A stretch of DNA of 35,695 nucleotides from an uncultured Clostridium sp. (GCA_947365805.1 CANAZY010000014.1:1-35695); one strand, 5' to 3'. Positions 7,191 through 15,460 are shown, numbered from the stretch's first letter. Translations and numbers: made by a program. The notes: a model not told the origin generated them from the sequence alone.

Positions 7191-7949
7191 TTAGTTAATA
7201 GTTGTTATCACAAATACATTATCCGTTTTAAAATTTTCTTCTGTTATATCTTCGTTGTATAAAACCAAATATAAGTGATTATTATTTTTATATTCTGATA
7301 TATAATTAAATTCTTTCAGTTCAATTATTCTATCAGTTTCTGCTGAAAATTTATCTCTTGTATTATCAGTAACTATATATAATTTATCAGATTTTTCGTA
7401 ATATAAAATGTCTATTAATATTAAATCTCCTTCAACAGTATTTTGTGCTACTCTAATAAATGCAGTTTTTTTGTTCTTATAACTTTCCATAAATTCACTA
7501 TATAGATTATCATTATGAACCATTGCACCTATAACAAAGCAATCATCTTTTTGAGCATCAAATGAAGTATATTCTTTTGATAGTGTCCTAATATCTCTAT
7601 CTTTTGTCAATTCAGTATTATAAAAATCATCTATATTACTTATACTATCTTTTTGTTCTTTATTATTTTCGCTATCTATTGGTAATTCATATTTCATAAA
7701 CCAATTTCCCATTTTTGCACCTATATTACTTTCATAAGGCTCATTTGGAGATACTCCAACATATCTAATAACCTTATAGCCTAATCCCCAATATGACACT
7801 TTACTACCATTATTATTAACTATTTTGATACAATACTTTGGCTCGTGTCCTGTTGCTACTCTACCACTATCTACATAGTTCGTTATAGTTCCTGCAACTA
7901 TAAGTATCATTAAAAGTATTCCTACACCAATACATATCTTCTTTTTCAT
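7191..7949 (-). CDS. Membrane-anchored protein of unknown function
   Basis: 252 aa. One N-terminal hydrophobic helix (about 4-22) without a lipobox cysteine suggests a signal anchor with an extracytoplasmic domain. The middle (GYKVIRYVGVSPNEPYESNIGAKMGNWF, about 57-84) is a stretch I have seen conserved in anchored hypothetical proteins of Firmicutes, but no function is known. AGGAGGAATC precedes the ATG at 7947-7949. Upstream lies the RhuM/integrase remnant, so this is the first intact gene of a short run toward 6286. Confidence 0.75.
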   Translation of the reverse strand: MKKKICIGVGILLMILIVAGTITNYVDSGRVATGHEPKYCIKIVNNNGSKVSYWGLGYKVIRYVGVSPNEPYESNIGAKMGNWFMKYELPIDSENNKEQKDSISNIDDFYNTELTKDRDIRTLSKEYTSFDAQKDDCFVIGAMVHNDNLYSEFMESYKNKKTAFIRVAQNTVEGDLILIDILYYEKSDKLYIVTDNTRDKFSAETDRIIELKEFNYISEYKNNNHLYLVLYNEDITEENFKTDNVFVITTIN

Positions 7950-8010
7950 AAGATTCCTCCTAGTATAACTTAATATTATTCTACTATACTACAAACTTGT
8001 AAGTTGTCGC

Positions 8011-8500
8011 TTAGATGTTATTTAATTTTTTTGTTTCTGTTACTAACTCATCAAAGTAATCTTTTCCCAATTTAGGACCATTTTTTTAGCATTTCACTAT
8101 TAACAACAAATCCTTTTTTTATATATTCTTTTAAAGTTTTGGTTGCCCAAATTCTAAAATCTGTTGCTTCTTTTGAATTTACTCTATAACCAACTGCTAT
8201 AATTGCATCTAAACTGTAAAAATTTGTATTATATTTTTTCCCATCTGAAGCAGTTACTCTAATTTTTTGAGTAACTGAATCTTGTTCTAATTCTCTTGTT
8301 TTAAATATATTTTGTAAATGATATGTTATATTATTTTCTGCTACATTAAATAATTTTGACATTGACTTTTGAGTTAACCAAAAATCTTCTTCATTATTTT
8401 GATTTACCATTGCATATTCCATTGTAGTATCTATTTTTATATGTCCTAATAACTTTTGTACTTGTTCAACTGGCGTTTCTTTATCAATAGCCATAGTAGC
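8011..8500 (-). pseudogene. Chimeric remnant: integrase C-terminus fused to frameshifted RhuM fragment
   Basis: Translation from ATG 8492-8494 gives 140 aa. Residues 1 to about 34 (PVEQVQKLLGHIKIDTTMEY) are the very C-terminal part of a tyrosine recombinase; homology continues two codons upstream of the ATG before a stop, so its 5' part is gone. From about residue 37 (DFWLTQKSMSKLF) the protein is the N-terminal half of a RhuM/virulence-protein-like ORF. Near 8081-8087 a run of seven A (minus strand) shifts the frame; with six A the protein would continue NGPKLGKDYFDELV to a stop at 8011-8013, still far short of full RhuM length. It is a deletion scar, unlikely to be functional. Confidence 0.8.
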
Positions 8501-8509
8501 TTATATTGT

Positions 8510-10408
8510 CTATATCGCACTTAATTCTTCCCATTCCTTCATTTTAGCTTCAATTGTTTCTTCTATTACTGTTATTTCATCTTGAAGTTCTTTTAGTTTC
8601 ACATAGTCAGTGCAAATTTCTTCATTCTGCATTTTGTCTTTTAATTGTTTTATTTCATTTTCTTTTTGTTCGATTTCTAACTCTAGCTTATTAATTTTAT
8701 TTTTTCTTTTTGTTTCTTCTTTCCTTTGAAGATAGTCATTGTTTGTGTTTTTCTTTTTATCACTAGGTATCTTTTCTTCTGGTTCTTTTTCTTCGCTTTG
8801 TTCTGCTTTTTTCCTTCTATATTCTTCATAATTACCTTCAAAGTAAACAACACCTTCTGGTTCAAAGGCTAAAATAGAATCAGCTATTTTATTTACAAAG
8901 TATCTATCATGAGAAACAAAAATTAAGCTTCCTTTATATTCTTTTAATATATTCTCCAAACTTACTTTTCCTAAAATATCCATGTGGTTTGTAGGTTCAT
9001 CTAACAATAATAAATTTGCTTGTTTCTTAAATATTTTACAAAGCTGTAGTCTTACTTTTTCTCCACCTGATAAAACTTTTATTTCTTTTAAGACATCATC
9101 ACCAGAAAATAAAAATGTACCTAAAGCCTGTCTTATTTGAGTAATTGTTAAATGTGGAAATTCATTATAAAAATCATCTAATATAGTAGCTTTTACATCC
9201 TCAAATTCTAATTGTTGATCAAAGTATTCCTTTTCAACATGATAACCATATTCATAATTCCCACTCAGGTTTGGTATGAATCCCATTAAAGTTTTTAATA
9301 AAGTAGACTTTCCTTTTCCGTTTTCTCCTATAATAGCAAGTTTCTGTCCTTTATATAAGCTAAACGTCACTTTTGCAAGTATTTCATTTCCATATCCAAT
9401 TTCTAATTCTTTTGCAGATACTACTAAATTTCCGCTCTCTGCTTTAACATCAAAATTCGTATGAAAAGTTTTTAAATCATATTGATTTGGTTCCTCTATC
9501 GTTACCATTTGTTCTATCTTTTTAAGCTTCGATAACGCCATTTTGGCTTTAGTGGGTTTATATCTAAACCTATCTGCAATTGCTTGTAGTCTCTTTATTT
9601 CTTTTTGTTGATATTCATAATCTTTTAATTGTTTCTCATAATGTTCCTTTTTTTGCTTTTCAAATGCAGAATAATTCCCTTTATATTCTGTAATAGATGA
9701 ATATTCTATTTCATAAACTTTATTTACAATTTTATCCAAAAACATTCTATCATGTGAAACAATAACAACTACTTTTGGATAATTTTTCAAATAACTTTCT
9801 AGCCATTCAATAGTACCAATATCTAAATGATTTGTAGGTTCATCTAATAATAGAATATCTGGCTTACTTAATAGTAATTTTAGAAAAGCTATTTTTGTCT
9901 TTTGCCCTCCTGAAAATTCACTAATTCTTTTATATTTATCTTGTTCTACAAAACCAAACTTCTTGATTGCTATTTCATATTCTTTTTTATAAGTATAACC
10001 ACCCATTCTTTCATATTCTTCTAAACTTTTACTGTATTCTTTAATTTTCTTCTCATCACCTTGAATTTGAAGTTGTTCTTGTAGTGTATTTATCTTCTTT
10101 TCAAGGTTTAGTATTGGCTCATATGACTTTAATATTTCTTCTAAAAAGGTGGTTTCTGAATTTTCAAATTCTATTTGTTTTAAATAGCCAATAACAGGAT
10201 TTCCTTGTTTGTATATTCCAAACTTTTCTTCTCCAATTCCTTCTTCTAACATTTCATTATTGACAATAACTTTTAATAAGGTGGTTTTTCCAGCTCCATT
10301 ATTTCCTACAATTGCAATCTTATCTTTTTCTTGTATATCAAAATTTATTTCTTCTAGTATTGTGTCTGCTCCATAGGATATTGCCCCATTTACAATTCTA
10401 TAATTCAT
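8510..10408 (-). CDS. ABC-F family ATPase with C-terminal coiled coil (YdiF/YfmR-like)
   Basis: 632 aa. Two ABC modules in one soluble chain with no membrane segment: first Walker A GNNGAGKT (35-42), signature SGGQKTK and Walker B LLLLDEPTNHLD; second GENGKGKST, SGGEKVR and LLLLDEPTNHMD. A linker of about 80 residues rich in Lys/Gln lies between them, and a highly charged coiled-coil tail (about 545-630) closes the protein, as in housekeeping translation-factor-type ABC-F proteins. It binds the ribosome and acts on translation, not transport. Length fits B. subtilis YdiF. It is flanked on both sides by RhuM fragments, so its surroundings have been rearranged. Confidence 0.9.
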   Translation of the reverse strand: MNYRIVNGAISYGADTILEEINFDIQEKDKIAIVGNNGAGKTTLLKVIVNNEMLEEGIGEEKFGIYKQGNPVIGYLKQIEFENSETTFLEEILKSYEPILNLEKKINTLQEQLQIQGDEKKIKEYSKSLEEYERMGGYTYKKEYEIAIKKFGFVEQDKYKRISEFSGGQKTKIAFLKLLLSKPDILLLDEPTNHLDIGTIEWLESYLKNYPKVVVIVSHDRMFLDKIVNKVYEIEYSSITEYKGNYSAFEKQKKEHYEKQLKDYEYQQKEIKRLQAIADRFRYKPTKAKMALSKLKKIEQMVTIEEPNQYDLKTFHTNFDVKAESGNLVVSAKELEIGYGNEILAKVTFSLYKGQKLAIIGENGKGKSTLLKTLMGFIPNLSGNYEYGYHVEKEYFDQQLEFEDVKATILDDFYNEFPHLTITQIRQALGTFLFSGDDVLKEIKVLSGGEKVRLQLCKIFKKQANLLLLDEPTNHMDILGKVSLENILKEYKGSLIFVSHDRYFVNKIADSILAFEPEGVVYFEGNYEEYRRKKAEQSEEKEPEEKIPSDKKKNTNNDYLQRKEETKRKNKINKLELEIEQKENEIKQLKDKMQNEEICTDYVKLKELQDEITVIEETIEAKMKEWEELSAI

Positions 10409-10466
10409 TTTTCCCTCTCTATGATATTTTTCTCGTTAATTTTCTATAGCTCATGATAACATAAAA

Positions 10467-10493
10467 GCAAGCAATTATCAACCAATTACTTGC
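10467..10493 (-). terminator. Terminator hairpin of the GCAAG family
   Basis: GCAAGCAATT (10467-10476) and AATTACTTGC (10484-10493) form a 10-bp stem with one wobble pair; on the minus strand it runs into TTTTATG. A 19-base stretch at 10463-10481 is identical to one in the hairpin at 19956-19991. Confidence 0.6.
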
Positions 10494-10519
10494 CTTTATC
10501 GTTTCTATTTAAGTTTTTA

Positions 10520-10613
10520 TATAATTGCATCTAAACTGTAAAAATTACTTCTCTTGAAACTTTTCGATATGTATTATATTATTTTCTAATGTTAAGTTTA
10601 TATATTCATTCAT
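10520..10613 (-). pseudogene. Composite remnant: YoaP 5' end joined to RhuM fragment
   Basis: From ATG 10611-10613 the frame reads MNEYINLTLEN and then diverges, ending after 22 codons at 10545. The first 33 bases match the start of the YoaP-type gene (4907-4939) with two mismatches. Directly after this, 27 bases (10520-10546) are identical to 8198-8224 inside the RhuM remnant (the FYSLDAII codons). Two unrelated gene pieces are thus butted together. No function is expected. Confidence 0.7.
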
Positions 10614-10646
10614 TTTGTCTCACTCTTTCTAAAAACTTATGATTTT

Positions 10647-11003
10647 CTATTTTACTTTTTTATAAATACTTTCACAAGATTTGCAAGTAATTTTCATTTC
10701 ATAACTATCTACTTTTTTATCTAATATAGTAATTAGAGGTTCACTATCTTTTGGACAGCATAACCTATTTTTTATAGTAACTAATTCCTCATTACACTCT
10801 TGACCTTCCTTGCTATCTTCAAAATCTAATATTGCACTTCCTTGATTTCCACAGTTACACCTATATTTTAGCTCTAACCTATCATAAGTCGAATAACATA
10901 AATAACCTATATTTTCATTGCATTTATCACAATACATCCATCCACCATAGTTGGTTGCTAATCTTGTATTTGTTAACTCTTTGTTTTTTAATATTCTTGC
11001 CAT
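10647..11003 (-). CDS. Ten-cysteine zinc-ribbon-like protein downstream of copA
   Basis: 118 aa with ten cysteines: Cys25/28, 36, 49/51, 70, 82/83 and 107/110, giving CDKC, CNCG, CC and CKSC pairs. That is enough for two treble-clef or ribbon-type metal sites. No named family is recognised. Only 32 bases with a ribosome binding site separate it from the end of copA, and no terminator lies between, so it is probably read with copZ-copA. A copper- or zinc-binding role is possible but inferred from cysteine content and position alone. A plain zinc-stabilised fold of unrelated function is the main alternative. Confidence 0.75.
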   Translation of the reverse strand: MARILKNKELTNTRLATNYGGWMYCDKCNENIGYLCYSTYDRLELKYRCNCGNQGSAILDFEDSKEGQECNEELVTIKNRLCCPKDSEPLITILDKKVDSYEMKITCKSCESIYKKVK

Positions 11004-11035
11004 AAATTTTCTCCTTCAATATCGTAATTTATTAT

Positions 11036-12367
11036 TTAAAACTTAATTTTTGTTAGTCTTAATGCATTCATTATAACAGTTAAACTACTAAATACCATAG
11101 CTAAACTTGCCCACATAGGGTTTATTGATATACCAATTGGTTTTAAGATTCCTATTGCAATAGGAATCATTAATGCATTGTAGAAAAATGCCCAGAACAA
11201 ATTTTGTTTTACATTCTTAATGGTTTTTTCGCTTATATTGATTAATCTTAAAATCGATTCCAAATCGTTTTTCGTTAAAATTACATCTGATGAATCCATC
11301 GCAATATCCGTTCCACTTTTTACGCTTACTCCAATATCTGCATTTGCAAGAGCAGGGCTATCATTTATGCCGTCTCCACACATCATAACATGTTTATTTT
11401 CCGATTTTAATTTTTTAATTATTTCTGCTTTTTCTTTTGGAAGAACATTTGCTATTACTTTTGTAATACCTAGTTCATTTCCTATCTTTTCTGCTGTCTG
11501 TTTGTTATCTCCTGTAAGCATAATTGTTTCTATTTCTTTTTTCTTTAGGTTTTCAACTACTTGTTTTGCATTTTCTCTAATAATATCATTTACCCCAATA
11601 AGAGCAATAATTTCATTGTCTTTTATCACATATACTATGCTATTTCCTTGTGTTGCAAGGCTTTTTTCATCTTCTATATGTTCATTTTCAACACCATACT
11701 TTGATACAATTTTACTATTACCTAGTACTATTTTTTGTTCTTTAATTTCTCCAATAATTCCAAATCCAGATACATCTTCAAAATTATCCACTTGTAATTT
11801 TGTGATTTTGTTTTCTTCCATATAATCTGCAAATGCTTTTCCTATTGGATGTGTAGATTTTAACTCAACACTTCCCGCAAGTTGTAAAACTTCATCGTCT
11901 TTTAGTTCACTATAATTATATAACTTAGAAATTTTTAACTTTCCATATGTTAATGTTCCTGTTTTATCAAAAACAATCGTATTTGTTTTTGAAGCAGTTT
12001 CTAATATTTCACTTTTTTTTACCAAAATCCCATTACTTGCACATAGACCTTCACTTATTACAATGGCAAGTGGTGTTGCTAATCCTAAACTACACGGACA
12101 GGCAACAACAAGTATTGTAACAAAAGTAATGATTGCACTTCCTATTGTATAACCTAATACCAAATATGTTATAAATGTAATAATAGCTGCTACTATAACA
12201 ATTGGCACAAAGTAACCAGATATGGTATCTGCCACTTTTGCAATTGGTGCTTTTGTATTACTTGCTTCAATTACAAGTTTTACTATTTCAGAAACCGTTG
12301 ATTCTTTTCCTATTCTTTCTGCTTTATATTTTATAAACCCATCATAATTTAAGCTACCTGCAACCAC
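11036..12367 (-). CDS. copA: Copper-translocating P1B ATPase CopA, C-terminal part (frameshifted gene)
   Basis: 443 aa from the first Met; the frame is open further up to about 12440. It holds the actuator domain end, the membrane CPC metal site (VACPCSLGLATPL), the phosphorylation motif DKTGTLT, the P1B-specific HP dipeptide (STHPIGKA), TGDNKQTA and GDGINDSPALANADIG, then the last two helices. All catalytic motifs are intact. The missing N-terminal half is at 12420-13244 in another frame. Reading across the break (HLDESFITGESKPASRTVGDKV) restores the actuator TGES motif, so one indel splits an otherwise complete Cu+ exporter. It is either a sequencing artefact or a recent inactivation. Confidence 0.88.
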   Translation of the reverse strand: MVAGSLNYDGFIKYKAERIGKESTVSEIVKLVIEASNTKAPIAKVADTISGYFVPIVIVAAIITFITYLVLGYTIGSAIITFVTILVVACPCSLGLATPLAIVISEGLCASNGILVKKSEILETASKTNTIVFDKTGTLTYGKLKISKLYNYSELKDDEVLQLAGSVELKSTHPIGKAFADYMEENKITKLQVDNFEDVSGFGIIGEIKEQKIVLGNSKIVSKYGVENEHIEDEKSLATQGNSIVYVIKDNEIIALIGVNDIIRENAKQVVENLKKKEIETIMLTGDNKQTAEKIGNELGITKVIANVLPKEKAEIIKKLKSENKHVMMCGDGINDSPALANADIGVSVKSGTDIAMDSSDVILTKNDLESILRLINISEKTIKNVKQNLFWAFFYNALMIPIAIGILKPIGISINPMWASLAMVFSSLTVIMNALRLTKIKF

Positions 12368-12419
12368 TTTGTCTCCTACTGTTCTAGATGCTGGCTTACT
12401 TTCTCCTGTAATAAATGAT

Positions 12420-13244
12420 TCATCTAAATGTGCTTTTCCGTTCTATAATTTCTCCATCTACTGCAATTTTTTCTCCAGGTCTTGCAATCACTATCGTTCC
12501 TTTTTTTATTTCATCTAATGTAACAATTTTTTCTTTTCCATCAATCTCAATTGTTGCTTGGTTTGGCGTTATTTCAACTAACTTTTGTATTGCTTCTTTT
12601 GTTTTATCTTTACTAATTCCATCTAAGTATCTTCCTAATTTTATAAAATAAATTATAATCGCTGATGATTCAAAATATAAGTCCATTGTATAGTTGTGAT
12701 TACCGTTTAATATCATATACATACCATATAAACTATATAAAAAGCTACTAACAACCCCTATCATAACCAATGTATCCATATTGGGAATTCTGTGAATTAA
12801 ATTCTTATACCCATTTTTTAAAATATCGAACCCATATATTAAAAATAATATTGTTAGTATTAATAATGTAACAGTATATATCATTGGATTATCATGTGGA
12901 TTTAAAATTTTAGGTGTTGGTAAGTTTAACATATGTCCCATTGAAATATACATCAAAACAATCGCTAATATTGTAAATACAATAAATTCAATTTTCTCTT
13001 TTTTACTTTGTTTTTGTATTTTGAATTCTTTAAATACCCCTAAGCTTACAAATCCTGCTTGTTTTACATACTTTTCTAGTTTTTCTTGATCCAATATATT
13101 TTCATCATAATCGATAGTAGCATTTGCCATCACAAGATTAACAGAAGCATTAATAACACCATTTTGTTTATTTAAATATTTTTCAAGCCCGTTCGAACAA
13201 GCACTACATGTCATTCCATCAATTGACAAAATTATTTTTTTCAT
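12420..13244 (-). CDS. copA: Copper-translocating P1B ATPase CopA, N-terminal part (frameshifted gene)
   Basis: 274 aa. An N-terminal heavy-metal-associated domain (about 3-68) with GMTCSAC (Cys13, Cys16) binds Cu+; four membrane helices follow, and then the start of the actuator domain (PGEKIAVDGEIIE). The last six residues (ERKSTFR) are out of frame: expected CopA sequence is ENGKAHLDES. The change at 12440-12444 is best explained by loss of two bases in an A-rich run. It starts 2 bases after the copZ stop. Joined with 11036-12367 it gives a full-length CopA of about 735 residues. Confidence 0.87.
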   Translation of the reverse strand: MKKIILSIDGMTCSACSNGLEKYLNKQNGVINASVNLVMANATIDYDENILDQEKLEKYVKQAGFVSLGVFKEFKIQKQSKKEKIEFIVFTILAIVLMYISMGHMLNLPTPKILNPHDNPMIYTVTLLILTILFLIYGFDILKNGYKNLIHRIPNMDTLVMIGVVSSFLYSLYGMYMILNGNHNYTMDLYFESSAIIIYFIKLGRYLDGISKDKTKEAIQKLVEITPNQATIEIDGKEKIVTLDEIKKGTIVIARPGEKIAVDGEIIERKSTFR

Positions 13245-13246
13245 AA

Positions 13247-13456
13247 TTAATCTTCCTTTACTTCAAATCCAATATCTTCAATTTTTTCTTTCATAACACT
13301 TTTAGATACTTCTGCTTTCGTTGTAACAGTAACAGTTCCATTTACATGGTCTGCAACCACATTTTCTACCCCTTCTATTGTTTTTAGAGCATTTTGAACT
13401 CTATTTTCACATCCTCCACAAACCATTCCTTCTACTTTTATTATTGTTTCTTTCAT
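13247..13456 (-). CDS. copZ: Copper chaperone CopZ (heavy-metal-associated domain)
   Basis: 69 aa, a single HMA domain of ferredoxin-like fold with metal-binding GMVCGGC (Cys13, Cys16). The length is that of CopZ. It delivers Cu+ to the CopA exporter encoded 2 bases downstream. GGAAG precedes the ATG at 13454-13456. The promoter must lie in the roughly 50 bases between the terminator at 13511-13545 and the gene; I saw no clear CsoR or CopY operator there, so the regulator is not evident. Confidence 0.9.
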   Translation of the reverse strand: MKETIIKVEGMVCGGCENRVQNALKTIEGVENVVADHVNGTVTVTTKAEVSKSVMKEKIEDIGFEVKED

Positions 13457-13510
13457 ATTAATAACTTCCTTTCTTTTTTATATTATTTCCTTAGCAGAAA
13501 TTGTATCATA

Positions 13511-13545
13511 AAAGCAGATAATTAGCAATGCTAATTATCTGCTTT
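13511..13545 (-). terminator. Perfect 16-bp terminator hairpin (AAAGCAGATAATTAGC type)
   Basis: AAAGCAGATAATTAGC and its exact complement are separated by three bases. It lies 16 bases after the stop of the XRE/zinc-ribbon gene, and on the minus strand runs into TTTTATG. Twenty-three bases (13507-13529) recur identically at 14280-14302. Confidence 0.75.
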
Positions 13546-13560
13546 GTAATCTCTTTTTGG

Positions 13561-14169
13561 CTATTTACTTAACACTTTTTTATTCCAACTTTTTTTACCA
13601 CATTGTGGACATTTCATATATCTTGTTCTTCCGTTATGCATTGCAAAAAATACGCTTTTATAGGTTGGAATATACTTAAAATGACATTTTGCACATTCAT
13701 AATATCCTGCTGATTGTTCAATTTTTAAGCAATTTACTATTCCAACTATAAACACAATACTTCCAAAAATGATAAGTAAAATTCTCACAATTGGTGCCAT
13801 TTGTATAAATACTGCCACAAATATTAACACTAAAAATGTTATTGATGATATATACCCAATCACCCACTCTAATTTTAGCATTTTTTTATCTGAATCTTCC
13901 TTTTGTTTCTTCATTTCTAACAAATTTTCTTCTGCTTTTTTATCATAATTATTCACTTCAATTACCTCCCCACTTAATAATTCATTTACGCTAATACCAA
14001 GTTCGTTGCATAATTCAAGCATGATAGAAGAATCTGGCATACCTTTTCCAGTTTCCCATTTCGATATTGCTCTATCTGTAATGTCTAATTTTTCTGCAAG
14101 CTCTGCTTGTGTCATATTTTTATTCTTTCTACATTGAGCAATAAACTTACCTATTTTTACTTGATTCAT
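13561..14169 (-). CDS. XRE-family HTH regulator with membrane helices and C-terminal zinc ribbon
   Basis: 202 aa. An N-terminal helix-turn-helix (about 7-62, MTQAELAEKLDITDRAISKWETGKGMPD) precedes two predicted membrane helices (about 105-148) and a C-terminal zinc ribbon formed by ECAKC and MKCPQCG. The zinc-ribbon tail MKCPQCGKKSWNKKVLSK has a stranded paralogue at 19453-19509, so at least one more copy of this gene type once existed here. The ATG has AAAGGAGG upstream and a good promoter at 14190-14218. Target genes are unknown. It ends 105 bases before copZ and has its own terminator. Confidence 0.85.
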   Translation of the reverse strand: MNQVKIGKFIAQCRKNKNMTQAELAEKLDITDRAISKWETGKGMPDSSIMLELCNELGISVNELLSGEVIEVNNYDKKAEENLLEMKKQKEDSDKKMLKLEWVIGYISSITFLVLIFVAVFIQMAPIVRILLIIFGSIVFIVGIVNCLKIEQSAGYYECAKCHFKYIPTYKSVFFAMHNGRTRYMKCPQCGKKSWNKKVLSK

Positions 14170-14189
14170 AATTTACCTCCTTTACTATT

Positions 14190-14218
14190 ATTGTAAAATC
14201 CTTATATGAAAAAGTAAA
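14190..14218 (-). promoter_or_regulatory. Promoter of the XRE/zinc-ribbon gene
   Basis: On the minus strand TTTACT (complement of 14213-14218), a 17-base spacer and TACAAT (complement of 14190-14195) precede the gene by about 20 bases. Confidence 0.6.
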
Positions 14219-14223
14219 CATAC

Positions 14224-14260
14224 GAATCGTTGAGTGAGGAAAAACAACGACTCGTTGAGT
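14224..14260. promoter_or_regulatory. Tandem 12-mer repeats upstream of the XRE promoter
   Basis: GAATCGTTGAGT (14224-14235) and GACTCGTTGAGT (14249-14260) are direct repeats 25 bases apart with one mismatch, just upstream of the -35. They are GC-richer than the surroundings. Two sites about 2.5 helical turns apart suggest a regulator binding here. Confidence 0.45.
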
Positions 14261-14279
14261 TCTAATAGAGAAATAATAA

Positions 14280-14313
14280 CATAAAAGCAGATAATTAGCA
14301 ATATAGCTACTTT
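14280..14313 (-). repeat. Decayed copy of the AAAGCAGATAATTAGC hairpin
   Basis: Bases 14280-14302 are identical to 13507-13529, but the right arm reads GCTACTTT, which is the expected arm with eight central bases deleted, after a 3-base insertion in the loop. The stem can no longer form fully. It lies just after the stop of the 14324-15328 hydrolase, where a terminator would be. Confidence 0.55.
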
Positions 14314-14323
14314 CTCTCTTTTA

Positions 14324-15328
14324 TTAAATGTTACCTAAAAATTCAAATATTTTATTATAATATGTCTCTGGCTCTTTATATTTTGATTCAGTATGCCCAG
14401 CATTATGTATTATTAGTTTATCTTTTTTACATTTTGCTGCTTCATATAGTTTTTCACACATAACTTCTGGAACAAAGTCATCTGCATCTCCATGGATAAA
14501 TAAAATAGGGGTATTGGACTTTTTAACTTGTTCTAATGCTGAAGCTTCTTTTATATCATATTTCGCTCTAATATTAGCAATCAATTCAAACATATTTAAT
14601 ATTGGAAATGTTGGTAAATTAAATCTAGCTTTTGCTTCTGATGCAAATATATCCCATACAGATGTATATCCACTATCTTCAATAATAGCCTTCACATTGT
14701 TAGGGAGTTCATCTCCTGATGCCATTACTACTGTTGCTGCTCCCATTGAAGAGCCATGTAATACAATTTGAGCATTTTTATTTTCTCCAACTATTAGATT
14801 AATCCAGCATTTTAAGTCATCCTTATCAAGCCATCCCATTCCAATATATTCTCCTTCACTTTCATTAGATGCTCTCATGCTTGGGATTAAAACATTATAC
14901 CCCTTTTCTGAAAAATGCATACCAATTGAAATAACAGAATCTGGATTTGAATGATATCCATGTAAAACTATTGCCCATTTATTGCTTTGCTCCTTTAATA
15001 AATATTCTGTTCCTCTTAAGATAATTTCATCTTTTGCCTTTACTTCCACTTTTTTATTTATAGTATTTTTTATCCATTCCTTTGCGAGTTCATTTTCATT
15101 TTTTCTATTTTCTTCTATTATTTTTTCATCTTCATTTTGTATACTTGCAACTTCTAATAAATCTGCATTTTTTACTTCTCTATCTCCTCCATTTCCAGTT
15201 CTTGCTATAGCATAATCCACAAAATAATTTCCAATTCCTATTATTACAACTATACCAACTACCATTATTGTTGCTATTACAATTATCATTTTCTTTATTA
15301 TTTTTGATATCCTGCTCTTTTCTTTCAT
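14324..15328 (-). CDS. Membrane-anchored alpha/beta hydrolase (COG1073-like)
   Basis: 334 aa from ATG 15326-15328, chosen because AAGGAG lies 7 bases upstream; the longer reading would place that site inside the gene. A basic start and one membrane helix (about 11-36) are followed by a spacer rich in Glu/Asn/Lys and a hydrolase domain: LHGYHSNP oxyanion region, GSSMGA nucleophile elbow (Ser194), Asp in HGDADDFVP and His in NAGHTES. This pattern matches the COG1073 (YqkD-like) extracytoplasmic hydrolases of Firmicutes. The substrate is unknown. It is the third anchored hydrolase in the window but shares no operon with the others. Confidence 0.87.
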   Translation of the reverse strand: MKEKSRISKIIKKMIIVIATIMVVGIVVIIGIGNYFVDYAIARTGNGGDREVKNADLLEVASIQNEDEKIIEENRKNENELAKEWIKNTINKKVEVKAKDEIILRGTEYLLKEQSNKWAIVLHGYHSNPDSVISIGMHFSEKGYNVLIPSMRASNESEGEYIGMGWLDKDDLKCWINLIVGENKNAQIVLHGSSMGAATVVMASGDELPNNVKAIIEDSGYTSVWDIFASEAKARFNLPTFPILNMFELIANIRAKYDIKEASALEQVKKSNTPILFIHGDADDFVPEVMCEKLYEAAKCKKDKLIIHNAGHTESKYKEPETYYNKIFEFLGNI

Positions 15329-15460
15329 TTTCATTCTCCTTATCATATTTTTATATATTATACTATAAGATTTTGTCTCTTTTTCCTGTTTGACCTGTTA
15401 GTATAATAAAAAAAGATAATTCCCAATTTAGTATTCCATATTATATGCTATAATAGCATA

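Noticed and set aside
8683..8865. Short lysine-rich minus-strand frame inside the ABC-F coiled-coil region
   Set aside because: It overlaps the coiled-coil coding part of the 8510-10408 gene in another frame; its composition simply reflects the AT-rich Lys/Glu codons.
8198..10546. The 27-base direct repeat flanking the ABC-F gene as phage attachment sites
   Set aside because: Both copies lie within codons of the RhuM family, so shared coding ancestry explains them without site-specific recombination.
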